Assembly: GCF_005116505.1 (NCBI RefSeq) | Contig: NZ_SWBR01000001.1 | Location: forward strand, 1,403,603 to 1,467,602 | Reading direction: 5' to 3' | Length of the DNA stretch: 64,000 nt | From: Pedobacter polaris | Lineage (GTDB): Bacteria; Bacteroidota; Bacteroidia; Sphingobacteriales; Sphingobacteriaceae | Part shown: piece after piece, positions 42,736 to 50,379 of the stretch | Layout of the letters: every line of letters starts with the position of its first letter | Position numbering within the stretch: position 1 is the stretch's first letter | Notes under the pieces: model-generated | Databases searched by the model: none | What the model was told of the DNA's origin: nothing | Seen by the model: only the letters and a program-made list of their open reading frames with translations | Made by a program: the position numbers and the translations under genes

Positions 42736-43158
42736 ATGGCTAAGAATAAGACAACAACAACAGATGATGATGTAATTGAATTTATCCATGCATTTGCAGA
42801 AACTGCACAAAAGCAGGAGGATAGTATGGCCTTAATACAATTAATGCAAAGAGTTTCAGGTCATCCACCTAAAATGTACGGACCATCTATTGTTGGTTTT
42901 GGCAACTATCATTACAAGTATGCAAGTGGACACGAAGGAGATGCCCCTCTGCTAGGCTTTTCGCCACGTAAAGCTGCAATTTCACTGTATGTGTATACTG
43001 GGTTAAAAGAGCATGAACCTTTATTGTCCCAGCTAGGTAAGTTTAAAATGGGTAAGGCCTGTATTTATGCTAACAAATTAAGTGACATTAATCAGCAAGC
43101 ACTTGAGACCCTTATGAAAACAACTATTGATTTTCTAACCACAAAGTATAAACTTTAA
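42736..43158 (+). CDS. DUF1801 domain-containing protein
   Basis: A 140-residue cytosolic protein of the DUF1801 (YdhG-like) fold. Recognisable pieces are the N-terminal helix DDDVIEFIHAF, SGHPPKMYGPSIVGFGNYHYKY, GFSPRKAAISLYVYTG and GKACIYANKLSDIN. Biochemical function is unknown; the domain resembles iron-chaperone-like frataxin folds. It is 5 bases upstream of a VOC-family gene and co-transcribed with it, a frequent pairing of small stress or detoxification proteins. Confidence 0.87.
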   Translation: MAKNKTTTTDDDVIEFIHAFAETAQKQEDSMALIQLMQRVSGHPPKMYGPSIVGFGNYHYKYASGHEGDAPLLGFSPRKAAISLYVYTGLKEHEPLLSQLGKFKMGKACIYANKLSDINQQALETLMKTTIDFLTTKYKL

Positions 43159-43163
43159 TTATT

Positions 43164-43601
43164 ATGGCAACTACAAACACGTACCTAACCTTTAATGGCA
43201 ATTGCGAAGAAGCATTTACATTTTACAAATCCGTATTCGGAGGGGAATTTAATTACATTGGACGCTTCAATGAAATGCCTCCACAAGAAGGGAGTGAAGC
43301 AATGTCTGAAGAAGATGGAAATAAAATTATGCATGTTTCTCTTCCAATTGGTACTTCTATTTTAATGGGGAGTGATACAGGGGGAGAATGGGCATCGAGT
43401 TTTGTGCCAGGAAATAATTTTTCAATTTCAATTACAGCAGCTAGCAAAGCGGAAGCTGATCAATTATTTTTAGGTTTAGCAGATGGCGGTACGATTACCA
43501 TGCCACTAAACGATACCTTTTGGGGCGATTATTTTGGAATGCTTACCGATAAGTTTGGTATCAATTGGATGATGAGCTTTAATGAAAATACAGCACAATA
43601 A
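43164..43601 (+). CDS. VOC family protein (PhnB-like glyoxalase fold)
   Basis: A 145-residue vicinal-oxygen-chelate protein. Two beta-alpha-beta-beta-beta modules are visible: TYLTFNGNCEEAFTFYKSVFGGEF and NNFSISITAASKAEADQLFLGLADGG...DTFWGDYFGMLTDKFGINWMMSF. This is the 3-demethylubiquinone methyltransferase-like / PhnB subgroup, in which metal ligands are often incomplete, so catalytic activity is uncertain. Co-transcribed with the DUF1801 gene and closed by a bidirectional terminator. Confidence 0.9.
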   Translation: MATTNTYLTFNGNCEEAFTFYKSVFGGEFNYIGRFNEMPPQEGSEAMSEEDGNKIMHVSLPIGTSILMGSDTGGEWASSFVPGNNFSISITAASKAEADQLFLGLADGGTITMPLNDTFWGDYFGMLTDKFGINWMMSFNENTAQ

Positions 43602-43611
43602 TTAAAAAATA

Positions 43612-43640
43612 AAACGAGTTTACTTATGGTAAACTCGTTT
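43612..43640. terminator. Bidirectional terminator between VOC and PfkB genes
   Basis: A perfect 12-bp stem, AAACGAGTTTAC (43612-43623) with GTAAACTCGTTT (43629-43640), loop TTATG. A run follows on the plus strand and A residues precede it for the minus-strand gene ending at 43668. Confidence 0.85.
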
Positions 43641-43667
43641 ATATCATCTTAGGCAGTAAAATTATTC

Positions 43668-44591
43668 TTAATCTTGAATAATTTCGAAACTGCTTAAGTT
43701 TACAAATTGCTGCAAGCGAGCCGCAATGGTAGCTTTATCTAATTCCAATAAACGCTCCGTTCCAAATTTTTCTACACAGAAAGATGCTAAGGCAGAACCA
43801 TAAATTAGGGCATTTTTCATGTTATTGAAGTTCACTGTGCCTACTTGTGCTAGATAACCAATAAAACCTCCAGCAAAAGTGTCGCCTGCTCCAGTAGGGT
43901 CAAAAACATCCGCTAATGGAAGGGCAGGAGCAGAGAAGATTTTATCTTCGTGAAATAATAAGGCACCATGTTCTCCTTTTTTAATGATTAAATATTTAGG
44001 TCCCATGGTTAAAATTTTCTTTGCTGCTTTAACTAGAGAATACTCTCCTGATAACTGACGTGCTTCAGAATCATTAATGGTTAAAACATCAACCAATTTA
44101 ATTGTTTCTAATAAATCATCCATCATAATATCCATCCAGAAATTCATGGTGTCTAAAACAATCAGTTTAGGACGATTTTTTAATCTTTCAATTACAGTAC
44201 GTTGTATTTGTGGAGTTAAGTTACCTAACAACAAATATTCGCAATCTTGATAGCTTTCAGGAATAATTGGATCAAAATGTTCTAAAACATTTAGTTCAGT
44301 TATTAAAGTATCACGACTGTTCATGTCATTGTGATATTTTCCGCTCCAAAAAAATGATTTTTCACCAGCCTTAATCTGTAAGCCCTCGGTATCTACACCG
44401 TGTTTAGTAAAAGTGTCAATGTCTTCTTTTTTAAAATCATCACCAACTACGGCAACAATTTTTGTTTGGTTATAAAAGTAAGAAGCAGCTAAACTAGCGT
44501 AAGTTGCAGCACCACCAACAATTTTATCGGTTTTTCCGAAGGGTGTTTCAATGGCGTCGAACGCCACAGTACCTATGATTATCAGGCTCAT
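43668..44591 (-). CDS. PfkB family sugar/nucleoside kinase
   Basis: ATP-dependent ribokinase-fold kinase of 307 residues. The N-terminal GGAATYASLAASYFYNQTKIVAVVGDDF and the C-terminal PfkB signature DPTGAGDTFAGGFIGYL (catalytic Asp in GAGD) are intact, as is INDSEARQLSGEY. The substrate cannot be fixed: members phosphorylate ribose, adenosine, fructose derivatives or 2-keto sugars. Conservation without a sugar-uptake neighbour suggests a housekeeping role. It is transcribed alone, divergent from the tRNA-Asn gene. Confidence 0.92.
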   Translation of the reverse strand: MSLIIIGTVAFDAIETPFGKTDKIVGGAATYASLAASYFYNQTKIVAVVGDDFKKEDIDTFTKHGVDTEGLQIKAGEKSFFWSGKYHNDMNSRDTLITELNVLEHFDPIIPESYQDCEYLLLGNLTPQIQRTVIERLKNRPKLIVLDTMNFWMDIMMDDLLETIKLVDVLTINDSEARQLSGEYSLVKAAKKILTMGPKYLIIKKGEHGALLFHEDKIFSAPALPLADVFDPTGAGDTFAGGFIGYLAQVGTVNFNNMKNALIYGSALASFCVEKFGTERLLELDKATIAARLQQFVNLSSFEIIQD

Positions 44592-44734
44592 ATGATTTTT
44601 CTTGTATTTTTTTTAAAATTATTTACTACAAATATTGCATAAATAATTTAAAAGCCCTAATATTGCATTCCCAAAACGAACAAGGCTTTATGTTCTTTAC
44701 ATCAATCCAAAGCCGTTTTAGGAATAACCAGTAC

Positions 44735-44808
44735 TCCTTCTTAGCTCAGCTGGTTAGAGCATCTGACTGTTAATCAGAGGGTCGCTGGTTCGAGCCCAGC
44801 AGAGGGAG
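44735..44808 (+). tRNA. tRNA-Asn (GTT)
   Basis: A full cloverleaf of 74 bases: acceptor TCCTTCT (44735-44741) with AGAGGGA (44801-44807), D-arm GCTC...GAGC, anticodon stem TCTGA / TCAGA around loop CTGTTAA (anticodon GTT), T-arm GCTGG-TTCGAGC-CCAGC, discriminator G. CCA is not encoded. Fragments resembling its 3' half occur about 4.2 kb downstream. Confidence 0.95.
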
Positions 44809-44815
44809 CAGATTG

Positions 44816-44845
44816 AAAGCCTTACAGAAATGTAAGGCTTTTTTG
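44816..44845 (+). terminator. Terminator after tRNA-Asn
   Basis: AAGCCTTACA (44817-44826), loop GAAA, TGTAAGGCTT (44831-44840), followed by TTTT. Confidence 0.9.
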
Positions 44846-44866
44846 TTTAAAGAATGGGCGAGAAAG

Positions 44867-46714
44867 CTACTGATTACTATAAATTATCTTAATCAACTCA
44901 TTCAGCTGGCTATCATATTCATTCAAAACTTGCTTTTCGTCAGCTTCAATAACGATATCAGGTATAGTCCCATTTCCATCTAAGGTCTTTCCATTTCTTT
45001 GAAATGAAAGCATAGTAGACGCCGTAACCTTAATATTAGCATTTTTTAGATATTGTATCGTTGAATTACCACTTGAACCATCCGTTGTTTCACCTACTAT
45101 TTTTACGTTCTGTAAACCTTTAAATGCACTTGCAAAGACTGACGCTGCGCTAAAGCTTTCTTCATTCACCAAAATATAGGCCGGTTGTTTGTATGACACC
45201 TTCCCACTATGTAAAACCATATAGAATGGGCTGCTGAACTTTGAACTATCTACTGTCTTTTCGAACTTTAAACCCTTGTTTAACTGGTCAATTGCTTTCC
45301 TGTCCTTATTTGCTAATTTCTCAGAATTATAGCTATACAGATAACGAGCAATCATGGATTCCTCATCCCCACTTATATTTTTGTCAGTTCTTAAATAAGC
45401 AATATTTGCAACCCAGGGTGATTGTTTCGCCTGAACAAGATAGCCTGCAAAGGTTTGAAGGATTTCTCTTCCACCTCCAGGATTATTTCTGATGTCAATG
45501 ATCAATGCTTTTGTATTGGAGAAACTTTTAAGCATTTTGTCAATATAATTTTCCAGTCCTTCTACTTTGTCATAATCGTACATCTCAGGGATCTTAATAT
45601 ATCCAATATGATCTGCTATTATTTTGCTTAGACCTTCAAAATTTCTATTGCCTACTTCATCATGAGCAACAGCATGCTCTTGAATTAATTTTGAAGCATA
45701 TCCTCTGTTTTCAGAAGTCAACCGAAACATTTCCGTTTTTTCATCACTACCGTTGCTAAAAACTACGGTTATGCTATCAGAACATGCTATATTATTCTCA
45801 AATAACAATGCGCCATATCTTTGGATGGCACTGCTCCCTCTAGTAAGTTTTGCTTGTTCTGGCGCTCTTTTATCTTTGTAATTATAGGTGTTAATTAGCG
45901 TTTCAATAGTGATCCCATTGATGCTTTTAATATAGGGATGCGAGCCAAAATAGTATTTATAATTTCCACCTTTTTCGTCTTTTTTCAACGCAATTATTTT
46001 TCCATTTAATGCTGATACACCAAATGGAAGTCTAAGGTTATAGGTTTCGTGGTTCTTTTTATTGAATGATTCATTTTTTATGGATGAATGTCTATCCCCA
46101 ATCTCTGACATAATTTGGGCGATTTCATTTGTCAATCTATTCATATCAACCTGTGTTTTTTCATTAGCAATCGAGTCAGCTAATTTCTTGATCGCAAATT
46201 TGTAATTGAACGTTGAAAGTTGACTGTAAGAAGAAATAGATTTCAAGATTTCTTCGAATTGTATTAAATCTGCTAAGGCTTCAGCTATTGGGATTTTTTG
46301 AGGTAATGTGATCGAATTAGGCTCTGCCATAGATTTGTTGTATAAGACAGCACTATTTCTGTTTTCACTTGTAAAGGTTCCTGTATATGTTTTTGAAACA
46401 CCATCTTTTGATAGCTGTAGAACGACCTTTATATTGGGCTGATAACCTAGCCCCTGAAGGACGTCCACAAGGTCTTCCGAAAAGCGCTTTTGCCATTTAG
46501 ATCCGAACTCTTTTTTGCAGAAATCCAATAGTTCTTCTTTTGTGAAAGCGTCTAGCTTTTCAAGGCGATACCATTCACTCTCAAATTGTACAAAAGGTTG
46601 TTCTTTTTCCCATCTTACAGCTGTAAAGGGAGATGCTTTTTCTAGGGCTAATTTTTGCCCAAAGCTTATTAATGAACTAAAGCATAAAACGGTAAGTATA
46701 AAGTAAGTTCTCAT
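44867..46714 (-). CDS. S41 family C-terminal processing peptidase
   Basis: Exported serine protease of 615 residues, signal peptide ending SFGQ. The catalytic tail-specific protease domain occupies about 360-600: GYIKIPEMYDYDKVEGL, LIIDIRNNPGGGREILQTF, then the nucleophile region EESFSAASVFASAF (S522) and IVGETTDGSSGNS. The large N-terminal part (20-340) has no motif I can name and no clear PDZ. Typical Bacteroidota S41 members act on peptide tags or in cell-envelope turnover. It is adjacent and divergent to a LytS/LytTR two-component pair, which may regulate it. Confidence 0.9.
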   Translation of the reverse strand: MRTYFILTVLCFSSLISFGQKLALEKASPFTAVRWEKEQPFVQFESEWYRLEKLDAFTKEELLDFCKKEFGSKWQKRFSEDLVDVLQGLGYQPNIKVVLQLSKDGVSKTYTGTFTSENRNSAVLYNKSMAEPNSITLPQKIPIAEALADLIQFEEILKSISSYSQLSTFNYKFAIKKLADSIANEKTQVDMNRLTNEIAQIMSEIGDRHSSIKNESFNKKNHETYNLRLPFGVSALNGKIIALKKDEKGGNYKYYFGSHPYIKSINGITIETLINTYNYKDKRAPEQAKLTRGSSAIQRYGALLFENNIACSDSITVVFSNGSDEKTEMFRLTSENRGYASKLIQEHAVAHDEVGNRNFEGLSKIIADHIGYIKIPEMYDYDKVEGLENYIDKMLKSFSNTKALIIDIRNNPGGGREILQTFAGYLVQAKQSPWVANIAYLRTDKNISGDEESMIARYLYSYNSEKLANKDRKAIDQLNKGLKFEKTVDSSKFSSPFYMVLHSGKVSYKQPAYILVNEESFSAASVFASAFKGLQNVKIVGETTDGSSGNSTIQYLKNANIKVTASTMLSFQRNGKTLDGNGTIPDIVIEADEKQVLNEYDSQLNELIKIIYSNQ

Positions 46715-46872
46715 TTTCTAAATTTTAATTGAATTCTGGTCAAACGTATGCTGATCTGGGCCTTTAAAAAAATGTGATAGACAAACAGGATGTCTGGATA
46801 GATTAACCTAGGTTTCTAACCGACTTAACACCATCCCATTTTTATATATTTACATTCCAGCTTGAATAAAAT

Positions 46873-47895
46873 ATGTTCCAACTATCACATAAGTCCATTC
46901 GAGCAATAAAAACCATCATGCATGGTGTTTTTATTGTTATCATCGCCTTCGGCTTATTGCGAAGGGCCTTTTTTTCGATTTCAGGTGATTGGCTTTTCTT
47001 TTTGACAAGTGATGCGGTAGAGAATCTCGTGTGTGCCCTGATTGCTTATGTACTATATTATTTTGTATTCAAATCAAATGGCATCTGGAAAAAGATAAGC
47101 TTTTCAGTCTTCTTTATAACCATATTGCTAGCATTAGCGGTACTTAAGGACTACAGGATACATGATAGAATTACATTCGAACAAACATTTGAATACTTTA
47201 CAAGCTTTTTAGGGCAATCACTTTTATTTTACTTATTTGTCTATATTATCAATCAGCTTGAGTTTTTTGGACGGTATCAAAAGTTGGAAAAAGAATTAAA
47301 CCAGGCTAAAGAACAATTGCTGCGAAATCAGCTGCATCCCCATTTCTTATTTAATGCGTTTAATTCATTGTATAGCCTTTCTTTACAAAATGATCCTGAG
47401 ACACCAGATTATATTTTAAAACTATCAGCCATGATGCGCTATCTAACCGATGAGACCCATCTTGGCAAAGTACCACTGCATAGGGAATTAGATTTCATTG
47501 AAAAGTATATTGCTATTGAAAAAATAAGATTTGGCCAAGATGCCCGTATCCAACTTACTGTCGAAAAGTTAGCTAATCATGAAAAATGGATCGAACCCTT
47601 TCTTTTGATAACGCTTGTAGAGAACGCTTTTAAGCACGGATTTTATACAAATAACAAAAATGCATATGTAAAGATCAATGTGGATATTAACAATAAAGAA
47701 CTCTTGTTTGCTGTGGAAAATAGCGTTTTTACGAAACAGCATTTCCAGGAAAGTAACCGTGAAGGGAAAGGGCTTGAGAACCTAAAAAAACGATTGGAAC
47801 TATTGTACCCTAAAAACTCGGCCATAAAGATCATTCATACACAAAATACTTATACTGCACACCTTAAAATTATGCTAGCTAATGAACCGATATAA
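46873..47895 (+). CDS. LytS-family sensor histidine kinase
   Basis: A 340-residue membrane sensor. The first 130 residues contain four hydrophobic helices. A short coiled linker (YQKLEKELNQAKEQLLRNQL) leads to the His_kinase domain (PF06580 type) with the phosphoacceptor H157 in HPHFLFNAFNSLYSLS and an N-box in TLVENAFKHGFY, followed by GKGLENLKKRLELLYP. No periplasmic sensor domain is seen, so the signal is probably membrane-perceived. The stop overlaps the response regulator start by 14 bases. Confidence 0.92.
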   Translation: MFQLSHKSIRAIKTIMHGVFIVIIAFGLLRRAFFSISGDWLFFLTSDAVENLVCALIAYVLYYFVFKSNGIWKKISFSVFFITILLALAVLKDYRIHDRITFEQTFEYFTSFLGQSLLFYLFVYIINQLEFFGRYQKLEKELNQAKEQLLRNQLHPHFLFNAFNSLYSLSLQNDPETPDYILKLSAMMRYLTDETHLGKVPLHRELDFIEKYIAIEKIRFGQDARIQLTVEKLANHEKWIEPFLLITLVENAFKHGFYTNNKNAYVKINVDINNKELLFAVENSVFTKQHFQESNREGKGLENLKKRLELLYPKNSAIKIIHTQNTYTAHLKIMLANEPI

Positions 47896-48583
47896 AGCCA
47901 TCATAATTGATGATGAATCTTTGGCTATAGATGTGATAACACATCATTTAAACCGATTTCCAAATTTTGAAGTGGTCGGCACCTTTACCGATTCGGTCGA
48001 AGCTTTTAAGTTCTTAAAGCAAGGCCATACGGTTCACCTTGTTTTTACAGATATAGCAATGCCTGAAATTTCTGGAATTGAACTTGTTAAATTGTATAAC
48101 ACCAATACCAAGTTTATAATGACCACTTCTTTTAGTCAATATGCCGTTGAAAGTTTTGATCTGGAAGTTGTTGATTATCTATTGAAACCAATTTCATTTG
48201 AACGCTTTTGTAAATCGATTACCCGTTTTGAAAGTATACAAAACATCGAGGACAAAAATATCCTTGAACCCTCATTTTTCGTAAAAGAAGGAGATGAATT
48301 TATCAAGATCTTAGTAAAGGACATAGATTATATTGAAGGTTTGAAAGATTATGTTAAAATTATGATGGGCAAAAATTATTGCTTAGCGCTAAAATCATTA
48401 AAATCCATAGAAGAGGTATTGGGTAATTATCAATTTATGAGAATCCATAAATCGTATATCGTCCCATTAACGAAAATAAGCCAGTATAATGGGAAATGTG
48501 TAATCATCAACAATTCAGAAATTCCAGTGGGAAGTAGCTACAGAGAAAATCTTAAGGTTTATTTAAATAAAAATAAATTATGA
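47882..48583 (+). CDS. LytTR response regulator
   Basis: A 233-residue regulator. The N-terminal receiver has the acidic pocket D10-D11 (IIDDES), phosphoacceptor D57 in FTDIAMPEISG, the T/S position MTTSFSQYA and the final Lys in YLLKPIS. The C-terminal LytTR DNA-binding domain (about 135-233) contains VKDIDYIEGLKDYVKI, LKSIEEVL, MRIHKSYIV and SSYRENLK. It overlaps the kinase gene and is the last gene before a 614-base gene-poor stretch. Its targets probably include the S41 protease gene across the divergent promoter, by position only. Confidence 0.93.
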   Translation: MNRYKAIIIDDESLAIDVITHHLNRFPNFEVVGTFTDSVEAFKFLKQGHTVHLVFTDIAMPEISGIELVKLYNTNTKFIMTTSFSQYAVESFDLEVVDYLLKPISFERFCKSITRFESIQNIEDKNILEPSFFVKEGDEFIKILVKDIDYIEGLKDYVKIMMGKNYCLALKSLKSIEEVLGNYQFMRIHKSYIVPLTKISQYNGKCVIINNSEIPVGSSYRENLKVYLNKNKL

Positions 48584-49197
48584 CCATCCTATATCGGCCA
48601 AACAATTTTGCTTGTCCGCACGTCATCGATTTAGAAATCTGGGAACACAAATTTACAAGAAGCATCTAACTAATCTCATTTGTGAAAACCTGGTTCGGTC
48701 ATTTCAAACCTCGTTACTACCGTAAAATCCCTACAATTTTCTCAAATTATGAATTTTGCAATGATTTCTCCTAATAGCCTTTCAATTTCTTATCTATATC
48801 AATATTTTCCAATGGTAAATCCCAAATCGTTGCAATGCTGTTAAGGTCGGTAAAGAGATTTTTCGAAAAATATAGCGTCTCTGGAGCCAAAGCCACAACG
48901 AGGGTTGTGGCTTTTTTTGTTTTAGCTGGTGAGAAGTTTATATCCTGAGCTTGCGAAGGGAGGCCAGCAGAGGGAGCCATAATGAACAAGCGCGTTAAAA
49001 TGGCGGCTTTCCCTCTTTTTATCGGCTAATCTGCTGTTAATCTTGTAGATAAGATTAAACAGGGAACTCGCCTTAGGAATGTTCGATGTTTCAAATTTTC
49101 AAGAGGAATTGCTGAATTGGCTGAGCTAGTTTTTACATCATATGAACAAAAGAACAAAGGATTTGTTGTATATTACATAGTATCTATCTTATAGCTG
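48584..49197. other. Gene-poor stretch with apparent tRNA-Asn fragments and an orphan terminator
   Basis: No gene is supported in these 614 bases. CCAGCAGAGGGAGC (about 48963-48976) copies the T-arm/acceptor end of tRNA-Asn (44794-44807 region). TCCCTCT with ATCTG-CTGTTAATC near 49010-49045 resembles its 5' acceptor and anticodon arm. A terminator-like hairpin (AAAGCCACAAC 48889-48899, GTTGTGGCTTT 48904-48914, then T run) has no gene directly upstream and follows GGAGCC, as the tRNA-Asn terminator follows its GGGAGCA. These look like remains of tRNA copies or attachment-site scars. Confidence 0.4.
48889..48918 (+). terminator. Orphan terminator hairpin
   Basis: AAAGCCACAAC and GTTGTGGCTTT form an 11-bp stem with a GAGG-type loop and a T run. 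The nearest upstream gene ends 300 bases away. Confidence 0.7.
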
Positions 49198-50379
49198 ATG
49201 AAACTGAGAATCTGTTCCTTAATAATCCTTTGCACAATTACTTATTGTGGGATTTGCCCGGACATATGCGCTCAGGTAGTGGCTCCAGGTAAACAGACTA
49301 ATGGCAGTAAAACTAATAATATCATCACCGCAGTTCCTTTCTTGCTGATTACCCCTGATGCCAGAGCTGGTGCAATGGGAGAGGCCGGAGTAGCGGTACT
49401 GCCTGATGTAAATGCCATGAGCATAAACCCATCAAAACTTGCATTTTTAGATCATCCTTATGGGTTTTCTATGGCTTATAGTCCATGGTTAAACAATTTA
49501 AACTCCAATATTAACTTGGCTTATCTTAGTGGCTTTTATAAAATAGATTCCAGAAATACAGTAGGAGCCTCACTTAGGTATTTCTCTATAGGAGAGGTCC
49601 AACTTTTGGATGTCAATAACCAGGATTTGGGCTTATATAATCCCAATGAATTTGCTTTGGATGCTACTTTTGCCAGAAAATTTAGTGATTCCTTTTCATT
49701 AGGTACCGCAGTGCGATATATCCGCTCCAGTTTGGCTTCAGGTCAATTCAGCTCTGGCCAACAAACTAAACCTGGAAGTGCCCTAGCTGTTGATGTATCT
49801 GCCTATGTTAAAAATCCAACGGTTATTTTTAATACAGATGCAATATTTGCTTTTGGACTTTGTATAGCCAATATTGGAACTAAAATGAGCTATACAGGTG
49901 CAGGTAATAAATATTTTTTGCCAACCAACCTTAAAGTGGGTACTGCAGCTACGTTTTTAGCTTCCGATCTTCATGAGTTTACGCTTGCACTTGATTTCAA
50001 TAAATTACTAGTACCTACACAACCAGAATATGATGCTAATGGACAGATTTTAAGAGGTAAAGATCCAAACGTTTCAGTACCTGAGGGTATTTTTAGATCT
50101 TTTAATGATGCGCCAGATGGTTTTAGTGAAGAGCTAAAAGAAATTAGCATTTCTACAGGAGCTGAGTACCGCTATAACAAGCAATTTGCCGCTAGGGTTG
50201 GATATTTTTATGAAAGTCCTCAAAAAGGCGACAGAAATTATTTCACAGTAGGAGCGGGTCTATGTTATCAAACATTTAACATCGATGTTGCTTACCTGGT
50301 TACAAATTCAACATCGAGCCCACTTGCCAATACCCTCAGGTTTACTTTGATGTGGAATTTCAACAAAACAAGTAATTAA
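49198..50379 (+). CDS. porV: T9SS outer membrane protein PorV-like
   Basis: Outer membrane beta-barrel of 393 residues related to PorV (LptO), the shuttle that carries T9SS substrates from the translocon to the attachment complex. The PorV signature follows the signal peptide: NIITAVPFLLITPDARAGAMGEAGVAVLPDVNAMSINPSKLAFL. Strands with aromatic ends and a C-terminal FTLMWNF follow. It is convergent with the usher-like gene, their stop codons overlapping at 50376-50379. Because the adjacent operon encodes a giant protein with a T9SS sorting domain, this copy could be a dedicated shuttle; it may equally be the genome's general PorV. Confidence 0.88.
   Translation: MKLRICSLIILCTITYCGICPDICAQVVAPGKQTNGSKTNNIITAVPFLLITPDARAGAMGEAGVAVLPDVNAMSINPSKLAFLDHPYGFSMAYSPWLNNLNSNINLAYLSGFYKIDSRNTVGASLRYFSIGEVQLLDVNNQDLGLYNPNEFALDATFARKFSDSFSLGTAVRYIRSSLASGQFSSGQQTKPGSALAVDVSAYVKNPTVIFNTDAIFAFGLCIANIGTKMSYTGAGNKYFLPTNLKVGTAATFLASDLHEFTLALDFNKLLVPTQPEYDANGQILRGKDPNVSVPEGIFRSFNDAPDGFSEELKEISISTGAEYRYNKQFAARVGYFYESPQKGDRNYFTVGAGLCYQTFNIDVAYLVTNSTSSPLANTLRFTLMWNFNKTSN

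Noticed and set aside
44809..48980. Prophage or integrative element with its own integrase.
   Set aside because: No integrase, relaxase, phage structural or conjugation gene is present; only tRNA-end fragments support an insertion, so I list it as a possible old scar.
48771..48989. A 72-codon minus-strand frame in the gene-poor stretch before porV.
   Set aside because: It runs across a terminator hairpin and tRNA-like fragments and shows no recognisable domain; I considered an integrase remnant but saw no tyrosine recombinase motif.
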